A DNA stretch of 64,000 nucleotides from an uncultured Prevotella sp. GTDB taxonomy: Bacteria > Bacteroidota > Bacteroidia > Bacteroidales > Bacteroidaceae. Position numbers and translations under genes: made by a program. This document shows positions 1 through 9,900 of the stretch, piece after piece. The notes beneath the pieces were generated by a model. It searched no databases. It saw nothing but the letters and a program-made list of their open reading frames with translations, and was not told the DNA's origin. The stretch covers positions 1-64,000 of the forward strand of contig CAAGKM010000047.1 of the NCBI GenBank assembly GCA_900770395.1, in the 5' to 3' direction. The stretch's first letter is position 1; every line of letters begins with the position of its first letter.

Positions 1-2874
1 ACAGTCACTGACCACAACGGTCAGTTCTCACTCAGTGCCAAAGCTGGCGCTCAGTTGGAAGTATCTTATGTTGGTATGCTCACCAAGAAGGTGAAGGCTT
101 CTGCCAACATGAAGATTACGCTTGATGCCGACAATCAGACACTTGACGAACTTGTGGTGACTGGTTACGGTACATTCAAAAAAGCCTCGTTTACAGGATC
201 TGCCTCTACGGTAAACACCTCGGCATTGGAAGATGTACCTGTTTTGTCGGTTGCCGACAAACTGGCAGGTAATGTTGCTGGTGTGTCTTTTGGCTCTGCA
301 TCAAGTAACCCAGGAGCTGTGAGCAAAATCCGTGTTCGCGGTATGGGCTCAATCAACGCAGGCAACGACCCTCTTTATGTCATTGATGGTACTCCTGTGA
401 CAAGTGGCGACCTTTCCGAGTTTACTTACAGCGATGCAGGTACTGACATTCTGGCTTCGCTCAACACAAACGACATCGAGTCGATTACAGTCATCAAGGA
501 TGCTGCCGCCGCATCACTTTACGGTTCACGTGCTGCCAACGGTGTTGTGGTGATTACCACAAAGAGCGGAAAGCTGGGCAAGACCAGTGTTGAGTTCCGT
601 TCTGACTGGGGATTCTCAAACATGGCAATCAATTATCGCCCGATGCTCGGCGGCGAGGCACGCCGTGAGCTCTTGTGGACTGGTTTGAAGAACTATGGAT
701 TATATAGTAGTAACATGAGTGACGCTGATGCTGCAGCGTTTGCTGATGAAAATATTGACAGATTTGCAGGCAAGCCATCTACAGGATGGACTGATTGGAA
801 GGACCTGCTGTTCCGCACTGGCTCACACCAGAACTATCAGGTGAATGTATCTGGAGGTAATGAGCGCACAAAGTTCTATGCATCTTTGGCATATGCCAAC
901 CAAGACGGTATAATCCACAATCAGGGGCTTGAACGCTTCACGGGTAACGCAAACCTGATCCATAAGTTTGGCAAATTTGAGCTTCAGGTCACAAGCCAGT
1001 TCTCAAAACTCATACAGAGCAAGACCAACGAGGCTACCTCTTACGATGGTGCCGTGGCAAACTACGCATTCTTCCAGAGCCCATCATCAACTCCTTACAA
1101 TGAGGATGGTACAGTGAATGACGGTTGCGGTATGAATGGAGTGAACCCTCTGTTTGAACGTCAGCACAGCCATGACAAATACACCATGAACAAGGCTTTC
1201 AACACAATGAAGCTGACATACAACATCTGGGATAACCTGAATCTGAGCGAGAAAATCTCATACGACTATACTAATGGCTCGAATGATGTGATGTGGGACA
1301 GGCACTCAAACAACGGTGCTCCTGGCGGTGTGATGCAGCGTATTATAAATGAGAACACTCAGCTCAACACCCAGACTCAGCTTTCTTATATTAAGGATTT
1401 TGGTCTGCATAATATTGACGTATTGCTCGGATTTGAGACCCAGGACACAAAATATACGTATAACTATATGGCGGGTCAGGACTATCCCGGTGACTTGTAT
1501 GAGTTTGTAAATGCAGGAAGCACAAGCGCGGAGTCGAACAAGATAGGCTATCGCATGACATCTTTCCTCGGTCGTGCCAACTACAATTATGCCAACAAGT
1601 ATTATTTTGGCGTAAGCTACCGTACTGACGGAAGCTCACGACTGGCAAGAAACAACCGCTGGGGCTCATTCTGGTCAGTATCAGGAGCATGGCGCTTTAC
1701 CGATGAGACATTCGTGGAGCCAATTAAGAGCGTGCTCACCGACGGTAAGCTGCGCTTGTCGTATGGTGTAAACGGTACTCAACCTTCCGACTACTATGCT
1801 TATATGAATCTCTATAAGTATGGTATCATATACAATGGGCAGTCGGGTATGTCTATTGTAGGTATCGCCAACCCTGACCTGAAGTGGGAGAAGAACAAGA
1901 CATGGAACATAGGTCTCGACCTTACTTTCATCAACCGTATCAACGTTACATTCGACTACTATCAGCGCAAGACCAGCGACCTTATTTATGACCTGCCGGT
2001 GTCACAGATTGGCGGATACTATGATGGCGACTATGGATATACCACTCCACAGAACATCGGCTCACTGAAGAATACAGGTTTTGAGCTTACCATCACAACA
2101 ACCAACTTCAAGACCAACGACTTCACATGGACCACGTCTCTGAACATGTCGCACAATAGCAACAAGCTAACCAAGCTTGACGGACAGCAGAACGAGATTG
2201 TGTCGGGACCGATGATTCACCGTGTGGGGGAGCCTTACTATTCATACTATCTGTATGAGTATGCAGGTGTTGACCCTGAGACAGGTAAGGAACTGTTCTA
2301 TCTCAACGACGGAACAGAGAACGCACGCCAGACCACAACCGAAATCTCACAGGCGAATAAGACTATCGTCGGCAAACACCAGGCAACTATCGAGGGTGGT
2401 TTGACCAACAACATCAAATGGAAGTTCATCGATTTGGGCTTCACATTCACCTACTCACTCGGAGGTGATGCCTTTGACTATGCCACATGGCAGCACTCAA
2501 ACGGCGGCTCATATCTGTATAACGGAGCCACACCAGCATACTATGACATCTCAAAGATGTGGACTGGTCCTGGCGACACAAATGCTACACAGCCTAAATT
2601 CGAGTATGGCAGCAAAGCCTCACTATCATCACGCTGGCTGATGCCAACCGACTATCTGCGCCTTAAGAATCTCACCTTGGGAGTAAGCGTGCCACAAAAC
2701 TATATCAGCAAATTGGGCTTGAGCAAGGCAAGATTCTACTTCTCTGGAGCCAACCTGCTCACATGGAAGTCTAAGGATTTGTTTGTTGACCCGGAAATGC
2801 CTGTTGACGGATGCTGCACATTCGAGACACCGGCATTGAGAACATACACCTTTGGTATAGAACTGAATTTCTAA
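1..2874 (+). CDS. SusC/RagA-family TonB-dependent outer-membrane transporter (5' truncated)
   Basis: The reading frame is open from base 1, so the true start lies before the window; a TTG or ATG near 55-80 would fall inside a domain. The visible part opens in the end of a carboxypeptidase-regulatory-like domain, followed by the link VVTGYG, a TonB plug (motifs IRVRGMGS and LYVIDG, then KDAAAASLYGSRAANGV) and a long beta-barrel ending in aromatic-rich TFGIELNF, the usual SusC C-terminus. About 957 residues are visible. It imports an oligomeric nutrient through the outer membrane together with the SusD lipoprotein 20 bases downstream. No enzyme genes accompany the pair inside the window, so the substrate cannot be inferred. 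The family call is firm. Confidence 0.95.
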   Translation, partial: TVTDHNGQFSLSAKAGAQLEVSYVGMLTKKVKASANMKITLDADNQTLDELVVTGYGTFKKASFTGSASTVNTSALEDVPVLSVADKLAGNVAGVSFGSASSNPGAVSKIRVRGMGSINAGNDPLYVIDGTPVTSGDLSEFTYSDAGTDILASLNTNDIESITVIKDAAAASLYGSRAANGVVVITTKSGKLGKTSVEFRSDWGFSNMAINYRPMLGGEARRELLWTGLKNYGLYSSNMSDADAAAFADENIDRFAGKPSTGWTDWKDLLFRTGSHQNYQVNVSGGNERTKFYASLAYANQDGIIHNQGLERFTGNANLIHKFGKFELQVTSQFSKLIQSKTNEATSYDGAVANYAFFQSPSSTPYNEDGTVNDGCGMNGVNPLFERQHSHDKYTMNKAFNTMKLTYNIWDNLNLSEKISYDYTNGSNDVMWDRHSNNGAPGGVMQRIINENTQLNTQTQLSYIKDFGLHNIDVLLGFETQDTKYTYNYMAGQDYPGDLYEFVNAGSTSAESNKIGYRMTSFLGRANYNYANKYYFGVSYRTDGSSRLARNNRWGSFWSVSGAWRFTDETFVEPIKSVLTDGKLRLSYGVNGTQPSDYYAYMNLYKYGIIYNGQSGMSIVGIANPDLKWEKNKTWNIGLDLTFINRINVTFDYYQRKTSDLIYDLPVSQIGGYYDGDYGYTTPQNIGSLKNTGFELTITTTNFKTNDFTWTTSLNMSHNSNKLTKLDGQQNEIVSGPMIHRVGEPYYSYYLYEYAGVDPETGKELFYLNDGTENARQTTTEISQANKTIVGKHQATIEGGLTNNIKWKFIDLGFTFTYSLGGDAFDYATWQHSNGGSYLYNGATPAYYDISKMWTGPGDTNATQPKFEYGSKASLSSRWLMPTDYLRLKNLTLGVSVPQNYISKLGLSKARFYFSGANLLTWKSKDLFVDPEMPVDGCCTFETPALRTYTFGIELNF

Positions 2875-2894
2875 TTTTTATTAAGTATAAGAAA

Positions 2895-4421
2895 ATGAAG
2901 ATATTTAAAACATTATATACAGCCATGCTGTGTGCGGCAATGACTGTCAGCACATCATCTTGCGTCAACGACTGGCTTGACCAGTCACCGTCTGACGGTA
3001 TAGATGCCGAGACAGCTGTAAAGAACAGCGATGACCTGGCAAATGTACGTACGGGTCTCTATGCTGCAGTAAAGGGCAACAGCGACCTTATCAGTTATTA
3101 CGGTCGCCAAATGTTTGTCTATGGTGACATGCGAGGCGAGGACATACAGTATGAGTACACTTCTGGCAGTGGTCGTGCAAACTTCTATTATTATATGGAG
3201 TACACCACAGCCGACAATTTCAACAGAAACACTGCAGTTTGGCAGATGCCGTTTGTTGTTATTGCACGTGCCAACCGTATAATTCAGGCTGCAGAGAGCG
3301 GCAATCTTGAAGATGCCGAGGAGGCAAAGGCAACCATTGACCAGTATGTAGCAGAGGCAAAGGTATTGCGTGCCATGGCTACATTCGACCTGACACGTAT
3401 TTACGGTAAGCCTTACACCATGGACGGTGGAGCATCGCTCGGCGCACCTATCGTCACTTCTCCACTTGAGTCAACAGCCAAGCCTAACCGCAGCTCTGTG
3501 GCAGACTGCTATGAGCTGGCGATAGAGAAGGACCTGAACGAGGCAATCAACTCTGGTGCACTTGCAGAGGAGAATACAACTGGATTTATCAACCTGTGGG
3601 GAGCAAAAGCTCTGTTGGTGCGTGTTTATATGACAAAGGGTGAGTGGGGTAAAGCCCTTTCCACTGCTGAGGACATCATAGAACACTCACCTTACACACT
3701 GTGGAACCAGTCTGAGTATGTTTCAGCTTGGAACAAGACCAACGCCAGTCACTCAAAGGAAATGATATTTGAGATTTCAATCAACAACAACACCGACTGG
3801 ACCGACCGCAACGGTATCGCATATCTGTATGCTGACAAAGACGGTGTTTCTCCAGGCTATGGTGATGTGATTGTCACAAAATCGTTCTCCGACATGATGA
3901 TTTCCGACCCGAACGATGTTCGTAATGATGTGCTTGTGAAGTCTGGTGCAGAGGAAGAGAAATTTGACGGACGAAAGGTGTACATCAATAAGATGCCTGC
4001 TGTGAATGGTGACGTTCGTTATTCAAATGTACCATTGCTGCGCTTGTCAGAAGTTTATCTTTCAGCTTCAGAGGCCGCATTCAATGACAACAAAAAGACA
4101 AAGGCAGCACAGTATCTTAACGATGTGATAACCAATCGTACATCTGATGCAAGCAAGGTTGTGACGGCCGCAAATGTCACTCTCGACCGTATCTACATTG
4201 AGCGCCGTAAGGAGCTTGTGGGTGAGGGACAGCGTTATTTCGACGTTCTGCGTCGTGGAGAGACTGTTGTGCGTTACACCGATGTAAATAACCGTGGATG
4301 GCATGATGTGCTAAGCGAGGAGGCGCGTACTTTCAACCGTGAGTCAAAGAAGGCCTTGCCGCTTATTCCTGTTGGTGAAATCAATGCCAACCCTAATATA
4401 GAGCAGAATCCAACATACTAA
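2895..4421 (+). CDS. SusD/RagB-family outer-membrane lipoprotein
   Basis: 508 residues from the ATG at 2895. That start gives a signal peptide MKIFKTLYTAMLC with lipobox-like STSSC; an upstream in-frame ATG at 2811 lies inside susC and is unlikely. Typical SusD features are the early CVNDWLDQSP segment, TPR-like helices with LRAMATFDLTRIYG, and the C-terminal IYIERRKELVGEGQRYFDVLRRG block. It sits 20 bases after the SusC gene, and a hairpin terminator follows the stop, so the two form the end of one operon. SusD proteins lid the SusC barrel and bind the substrate at the cell surface. The specific ligand is unknown. Confidence 0.95.
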   Translation: MKIFKTLYTAMLCAAMTVSTSSCVNDWLDQSPSDGIDAETAVKNSDDLANVRTGLYAAVKGNSDLISYYGRQMFVYGDMRGEDIQYEYTSGSGRANFYYYMEYTTADNFNRNTAVWQMPFVVIARANRIIQAAESGNLEDAEEAKATIDQYVAEAKVLRAMATFDLTRIYGKPYTMDGGASLGAPIVTSPLESTAKPNRSSVADCYELAIEKDLNEAINSGALAEENTTGFINLWGAKALLVRVYMTKGEWGKALSTAEDIIEHSPYTLWNQSEYVSAWNKTNASHSKEMIFEISINNNTDWTDRNGIAYLYADKDGVSPGYGDVIVTKSFSDMMISDPNDVRNDVLVKSGAEEEKFDGRKVYINKMPAVNGDVRYSNVPLLRLSEVYLSASEAAFNDNKKTKAAQYLNDVITNRTSDASKVVTAANVTLDRIYIERRKELVGEGQRYFDVLRRGETVVRYTDVNNRGWHDVLSEEARTFNRESKKALPLIPVGEINANPNIEQNPTY

Positions 4422-4433
4422 ATTAACAATGTC

Positions 4434-4472
4434 AAAAAGAGTGTGTCAAAGTTTACGGCACACTCTTTTTTT
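4434..4472 (+). terminator. Rho-independent terminator after the susCD operon
   Basis: AAAAAGAGTGTG and CACACTCTTTTT form a 12-bp stem around a 13-base loop, and the run continues into TT. It lies 12 bases after the SusD stop. Confidence 0.85.
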
Positions 4473-4571
4473 AACATATGAACTCATGGGACATAACGGA
4501 GTCAACCGCTCTGTCTTTTGCTATTGACGCTAATAGTAGCAACTGGTTGTATGATTTGTAGCAAAATAAGC

Positions 4572-4924
4572 TCACAAGAACATTGTCATATATATAGGAA
4601 CATAAAGCGTATTTCCTTCTTTCTTCAAATCTTTAGTATAAACAATGTATTTTCTTTCCACCCTATTGGAATATTTCTCGCTAAAACGGTCAATAGAGAC
4701 ATGCGACTTGTAACCAGAGGATTTCACTTCCACGGGGGGGAGTTTTGCACCATCCGCAAGCAGAAAATCCACTTCATAGTAATTCTTGCCGTCTTCACGA
4801 AGAAATGTATGATAGAATAGTCTGTGACCATTTGCTCTTAACATCTGGGCGACTCTCCCTTCTGCTCGTTTTTCCAATTGAGCATATTATTATAAATTTT
4901 TCTTCTAAACACTATTTGTCTCAT
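4572..4924 (-). pseudogene. Collapsed AAA/DUF4143-type ATPase gene (both ends kept, middle deleted)
   Basis: On the minus strand an ATG at 4924 opens a frame reading MRQIVFRRKIYNNMLNWKNE, which looks like the N-terminus of Bacteroidales DUF4143 ATPases (the family continues into a Walker A segment that is absent here). After about 23 codons the frame stops making sense, and a second frame takes over near 4877-4860, reading VAQMLRANGHRLFYHTF, then YYEVDFLLADG and PPVEVKSSGYKSH and ending YVPIYMTMFL. That is the C-terminal PD-(D/E)XK-like part of the same family. The central ATPase core, usually around 300 residues, is missing and the two ends are out of frame, so no functional protein is expected. 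The C-terminal open frame alone is 101 residues. Confidence 0.8.
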
Positions 4925-4952
4925 TGAGTTGTATTTTAAGTGGTTACTGATG

Positions 4953-4960
4953 CAAAGGTA
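4953..4960 (-). promoter_or_regulatory. Bacteroidetes -7 promoter element of the ATPase pseudogene
   Basis: On the minus strand this reads TACCTTTG followed by CA, matching TAnnTTTG. It lies about 30 bases upstream of the pseudogene start at 4924, so the promoter appears intact although the gene is not. Confidence 0.6.
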
Positions 4961-4966
4961 GTAATT

Positions 4967-5013
4967 TTGCCATTTTCCACCAAATTTATTTCAGGGAATT
5001 GCCATTTTCCACC
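4967..5013. repeat. 15-bp direct repeat upstream of the pseudogene promoter
   Basis: TTGCCATTTTCCACC occurs at 4967-4981 and again at 4999-5013 (32-bp period), just upstream of the minus-strand -7 element at 4953-4960. The position suggests paired binding sites for a regulator of the former ATPase gene. Confidence 0.7.
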
Positions 5014-5067
5014 GATTCTGCATAATTGTTGGTTTTGCAAAGATGCCTCCACCTCTTACTATTGACG

Positions 5068-6204
5068 TTAATTATTTTTGAGAGTTTGTGGTTGTATAAT
5101 GATTTGTTTATCTTTAAGCACAGCTTTGATAACAGAAATTTCATTAAGACGGTTAATCACCGTATCAATGCCATCCTCACGCTCAGAGACAAAGTGAACC
5201 CTACAGTTCTTGAGCTCTGCATCCTGATATGTAACCTTTAGGCCATATTCTTTACTAATCGTTTCCAATACATCTGAAAGAGAACTGTCATTGAAATAAT
5301 AATATCCATCTCTCCAATGTGTATAATATGAGGTGTCGATGTTTCTTGTGAGAATACCATGAGTTACAGAACATACGGCCTGCTCTCCTGGACTTAAATT
5401 TACAGTATTGGAATTATAGTTCACTTCCACACTGCCCTCTATCAAGGAAACATCCGATTGTGCAGACCGATTTGCCCTCATGTAAAACTCTGTGCCGAGT
5501 ACCTTGGTCTCCATATGTTTGCTTTTAACAATGAAAGGATGACCAGCATCATGGGCAACCATAAAATAAGCCTCTCCCTCAAGAAACACTTCTCTTGTAT
5601 CGCCTGCAAAGGTGGTAGGCACCACAATCCAGCTTCCAGGTGATATGTATACTTTTGTTCCGTCGGAAAGATTAAGATTATATGAAATACCCTGCGGAAT
5701 AGCAATTGTCACAATGTTGTCTGTAGTTTTTAAATCAGAGACATCCATATTCCAAATCTTTTTCTTTGTCTCAAACGTTTGCTTTCTCGCCTGACTTCCT
5801 ATTATTGTCACTTGACTTACATTACACAAATCGTCAGTCCTGACATTTTGTTCAGCTATTAGCTCTATTTGCTCGTTGGTGGATGGAGAAGAGAAAAAGA
5901 ATATCCCCAGGCATACACATGCCGCAACCGATGCGGCCGCGATAAATCCCGTCCTCCACAAAAGAGCTCTTTTTGAGGATATACGCTTATTGTGTTTTTT
6001 GTTAAAACGTGCAAGTTCCTCTTCAACGGTTCGCTTGTCTGGCTTTTTAGACAGTAATCTTGCCATCGAGGCTATATCCTGACAATGACGTATAACATCG
6101 CCGTCAACATCAGAGCCCAACATTTTGTTGTCGTCTCCCTCCTCCATCAGTTCTATGGCAAGTTGGTATTTATAGTCGTCAAAATTTTTATTTTTTTCTT
6201 TCAT
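5068..6204 (-). CDS. FecR-family anti-sigma factor
   Basis: 378 residues. The N-terminal cytoplasmic part is followed by one membrane segment around residues 86-106 (FIAAASVAACVCLGIFFF). A periplasmic FecR domain follows (LSDGTKVYISPGSWIVVP, then EVFLEGEAYFMV and LGTEFYMRA, then SLIEGSVEVN). The C-terminal DUF4974-type domain reads YYYFNDSSLSDVLETISKEYGLKVTY. It would hold the ECF sigma factor until the STN-domain SusC (6924-10424) signals substrate binding. Its start lies 12 bases downstream of the sigma gene stop on the same strand, so the two are co-transcribed. Confidence 0.93.
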   Translation of the reverse strand: MKEKNKNFDDYKYQLAIELMEEGDDNKMLGSDVDGDVIRHCQDIASMARLLSKKPDKRTVEEELARFNKKHNKRISSKRALLWRTGFIAAASVAACVCLGIFFFSSPSTNEQIELIAEQNVRTDDLCNVSQVTIIGSQARKQTFETKKKIWNMDVSDLKTTDNIVTIAIPQGISYNLNLSDGTKVYISPGSWIVVPTTFAGDTREVFLEGEAYFMVAHDAGHPFIVKSKHMETKVLGTEFYMRANRSAQSDVSLIEGSVEVNYNSNTVNLSPGEQAVCSVTHGILTRNIDTSYYTHWRDGYYYFNDSSLSDVLETISKEYGLKVTYQDAELKNCRVHFVSEREDGIDTVINRLNEISVIKAVLKDKQIIIQPQTLKNN

Positions 6205-6216
6205 GATTTTGTCGTT

Positions 6217-6729
6217 TTAGGATTCTTTGTTCTTTTTTCTATTATCAAAATGATAGTTCTCAATCTCTTTAAGGGCTTTCATTATATATTTTTTTATGGT
6301 GGAAGTGCTTATTCCAAGTTCCGATGCCACTTCTTTGTATTTCTTCCCGTCTACATAGCAACGCTTGAATATGTCCCGCGAAGGTTCAGGCAAGCGCATA
6401 AGCACATCATTAATTATCGCTTCTCTTTCGTCGCGTTCTGCAAGAAAATCCGTGTCATCAACTCCCGTGGTTATATGTTTATAAAATGTGATATATTTTT
6501 CCTTATGATTTTCCCGTGCAAGAAAGTTAACGCAATTATTGCGAACAGATTTATATAAATATGCTCTTGCCGTGTTAGCTTGCAGGGTGTCAATATGCAT
6601 CCATGCCGACTCAAAGGCATCGCTAACCAAGTCCCGACACCATGTCTCATTATGGATAATTTGGTTTGCGAATACAAAAAGCTCGGCATAGAACATCCGG
6701 AAAGTCCTATCGAATTCCTTTTTGTCCAT
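6217..6729 (-). CDS. ECF-type RNA polymerase sigma-70 factor
   Basis: 170 residues, normal for FecI/CarQ-like sigma factors of Bacteroidetes. Region 2 is visible at about 8-45 (FRMFYAELFVFANQ and DLVSDAFESAWMHID). Region 4 is at about 115-160 (LPEPSRDIFKRCYVDGKKY, then VASELGISTSTIKKYIMKAL, a helix-turn-helix). A -7 element sits about 18 bases before the start. It is paired with the anti-sigma gene downstream and transcribed divergently from the SusC/SusD-peptidase operon that it most likely controls. Confidence 0.93.
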   Translation of the reverse strand: MDKKEFDRTFRMFYAELFVFANQIIHNETWCRDLVSDAFESAWMHIDTLQANTARAYLYKSVRNNCVNFLARENHKEKYITFYKHITTGVDDTDFLAERDEREAIINDVLMRLPEPSRDIFKRCYVDGKKYKEVASELGISTSTIKKYIMKALKEIENYHFDNRKKNKES

Positions 6730-6746
6730 TTTGGCTTAATTTGCCG

Positions 6747-6754
6747 CAAAGGTA
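6747..6754 (-). promoter_or_regulatory. -7 promoter element of the sigma/anti-sigma operon
   Basis: The minus strand reads TACCTTTG then C, matching TAnnTTTG, 17 bases before the sigma start codon at 6729. The predicted leader is only about 12 bases. Confidence 0.6.
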
Positions 6755-6923
6755 AGAAAAGTTTTTAAAATATTAGGCATTCTGTAGCCTTTTTCTATGA
6801 AATTTTAACGAAAATATCAAAAAGTCTCATTTTCCATGACCATTTTGTGCTCCTTGATTGTATGATAATATAGAGAGGTTTTAAATTAAATAAGTTGTAC
6901 TATTAAAATAATAATTTTGAGAG

Positions 6924-9900
6924 ATGATGAACCAAGTAAGACCCTTATTACTATTATTTGCCTTCATGGTTTCCATTGCAGCCAATGGACAGAACAGGCA
7001 AAGGATTACGGTGAGTTTTGCTAACGAGAGTTTAATTTCGGCAATTGGTAAAATAGAGAAAACCACAGACTACCGGTTTATTTATACTGTTGCTGACCTC
7101 ACTGGCTATAAAGCCAATGGAACCTTTCGTGATGAAAACGTTGAGACGGTGTTGAAAGCCATCCTTAGTAACAAACCATTGACCTTTTCCGCCAAAGGGA
7201 AGATTATCAGTATAAAGAAGGTGAAAACCACACGGCATTTACAAGGTGTAGTCTATGATGACAGTGGAGAGGTCATACCTGGAGCCGTGATTAAAATTAA
7301 AGACACTCAAATGGGTGCCGTTACAGACGCAAACGGGTATTACGACTTTGTTGTTCATGCCACCCCATGCACTTTAGTGTTTTCTTACGTGGGATTCACT
7401 GACCATGAAGAGAAATATGCAGGGAGTGATGATGTGGTCAGGAATATCAAGATGACATCAAATACTAATATAGATGAGGTGGTGATTACTGGTTATAATA
7501 TAATAAACCGGCGGCAACTTACAAGTTCAGTAACCACACTTAAGGCGGAAGATATCATGCGCCCGGGTGTATCCAGCATTGACCAGATGTTGGAGGGGCA
7601 GGTTCCTGACATGATTTTCATGAACAATAGCGGCGAGGTTGGCTCAGTGCCTAAACTTAGAATCCGCGGAACATCAACCCTGATAGGTAACCGTGAGCCA
7701 TTATGGGTACTTGACGGTGTAGTGCTGCAAAATCCTGTAGACATTAGTCCTGAAGAGCTTAATAACCCTGATTATGTCAACCGCATAGGTAATGCCATTG
7801 CTGGAATCAATCCTCAGGATATAGAGCGTATAGATGTGTTAAAGGATGCATCTGCAACCGCGCTCTATGGTGCTAAGGCAGCAAATGGAGTCATTGTCAT
7901 CAATACCAAAAAAGGACATATTGGAAAACCAATCGTAAATTATAATATGACAATGACAGTGAGGACCCGCCCGTCATATACAGATCACAGCATAGACCTT
8001 ATGAACTCCAAGGAGCGTGTGGACTTCTCACGCTATCTGGTAGCAAATGGCTATAATTTCGGAAACAATTCTGATCTGGCAGGCTATGAGGCTCTTGCAT
8101 CAAAATTCTATAGCGGAGAAATTACCCAGACTGAATTTGCGAGACAAGTACAGAGACTTGAGGGAATAAACACCGACTGGTTTGACATTCTCACAAGAAA
8201 CTCTTTTTCCACATCACACACGGCAAGTGTTTCCGGCGGTTCTGACAATGCCCGCTATTATGGCTCACTTGGCTATAACGTTGATAACGGAGTAGTGAAA
8301 GGCAATAAAAGTGAGCGTTATTCCTATGTGATGAAACTGGATATGGGACTTTCTAAGATATTTTCTATAAGTCTCGATTTAAGCGGCAATATCAGCAGGA
8401 AGATTTATGCCCAAAACGAGATTTCTCCTCTTGACTATGCATATAATACAAGTAGGGCCATTCCTGCTTATGATGAGACCGGCAACTATTCGTATTATCA
8501 AATAGTTAATGGGCGAAACTCTTATAATAAGTATAACATTCTCAACGAATTGGGAAACAGCCATGACCGTCAGGACGGCAATACCAATAATCTTATTTTC
8601 ACTATTAACGCCAGACCTTTTGATTATTTAAAGGCAAGTCTGATTGCGTCCATACAGTCGTCATCAACTGACCAAGACCTTTGGTGGGGTGAGAAGACTT
8701 ATCACGCAGCTGCTTTACGCTTGAGTGATTATGGGGGGGCAGCTCCTAAAGGAGATGACTCACAGTCACTATTGCCGTTTGGAGGAGAACTCACTCAGAA
8801 TTTCCACCGCAATAAGAATTATATGGTGAGATTTCAAGTGGATTTTAACAAATATCTTGACGAGAACCAAATTCACAACATCACAGCAAGTGCAGGCGTT
8901 GAGGCAAGCTCTACCAGATATAAGTCCACAGCTTATACTCAGAGAGGATATTATGAGAACCGTGGCAAGCAATTTACAGATATTGAGCTTGAGGATTATC
9001 CCTATTACAAAAATTGGCTAAAGTCCAACCATCCAACCATTACGGATAACAAGACAAACATGTTGTCGGCCTACTTCACTGTATCATACACATATAATAA
9101 TCTGTTTACACTCAATGCCAATGCCCGCATGGACGGAAGTAATAAATTTGGCAGCCGCAGTAACGAAAAGCTGCTCCCAATCTGGAGTGTGTCAGGCAAC
9201 TATAACCTGTCAGAACATAAGCTTCTGAAACGGGATTGGATAGACTTCATCATGTTGAAAATGAGTTATGGCTATCAAGGCAATATGCTTGATGGTCAGA
9301 CATCTGATATCATTATCACTCAGTTACCGACTGACCCTGTGTATAATGAGCTTGTAAGTGAGATGAGCTCTTATCCTAATCCTAATTTGAAATGGGAAAA
9401 GACTCATTCATATAATGCCGGCATAAGTTTTTCTCTCTTCAAACGCCGCCTGCAGTTCGAAAGCGAGTTCTATTACAAAAAGACTTATGATGCTTTTCTT
9501 AACAAGAATATCAGTACGGTTAATGGTATAAGCCAATATGTGGTAAACTCAGGAGATGTTGTAAACAAGGGTTTTAATTTCTCAATTACAGCAGTACCTA
9601 TAAGATTTAAAGACTTTAGCTGGACCGTCAGCACCTCATTCTCAAAGGTCTATAACGAGTTGCGGACATCCCCCAGCTCCAATGAGTATACCCTGAATGA
9701 TTATCTTAATGGAACAGCGCTTGTGGCAGGCTCACCAGTGGGCACATTCTACAGTTATAAGTTTATTGGACTGAGTCCCAAGGATGGAGCGCCAATATTT
9801 GATGACGGCGAGGAAATACAAAATGAGCTGACCGGACTTTCCAATGAAGCGCTCTATACAAGTATTCTGACAAGGAGCGGACGCAGGGAACCGACAATGT

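Noticed and set aside
6912..6919. TAATTTTG as promoter of the STN-SusC gene
   Set aside because: It lies only four bases before the ATG and this operon is expected to use the ECF sigma factor; probably coincidental in AT-rich DNA.
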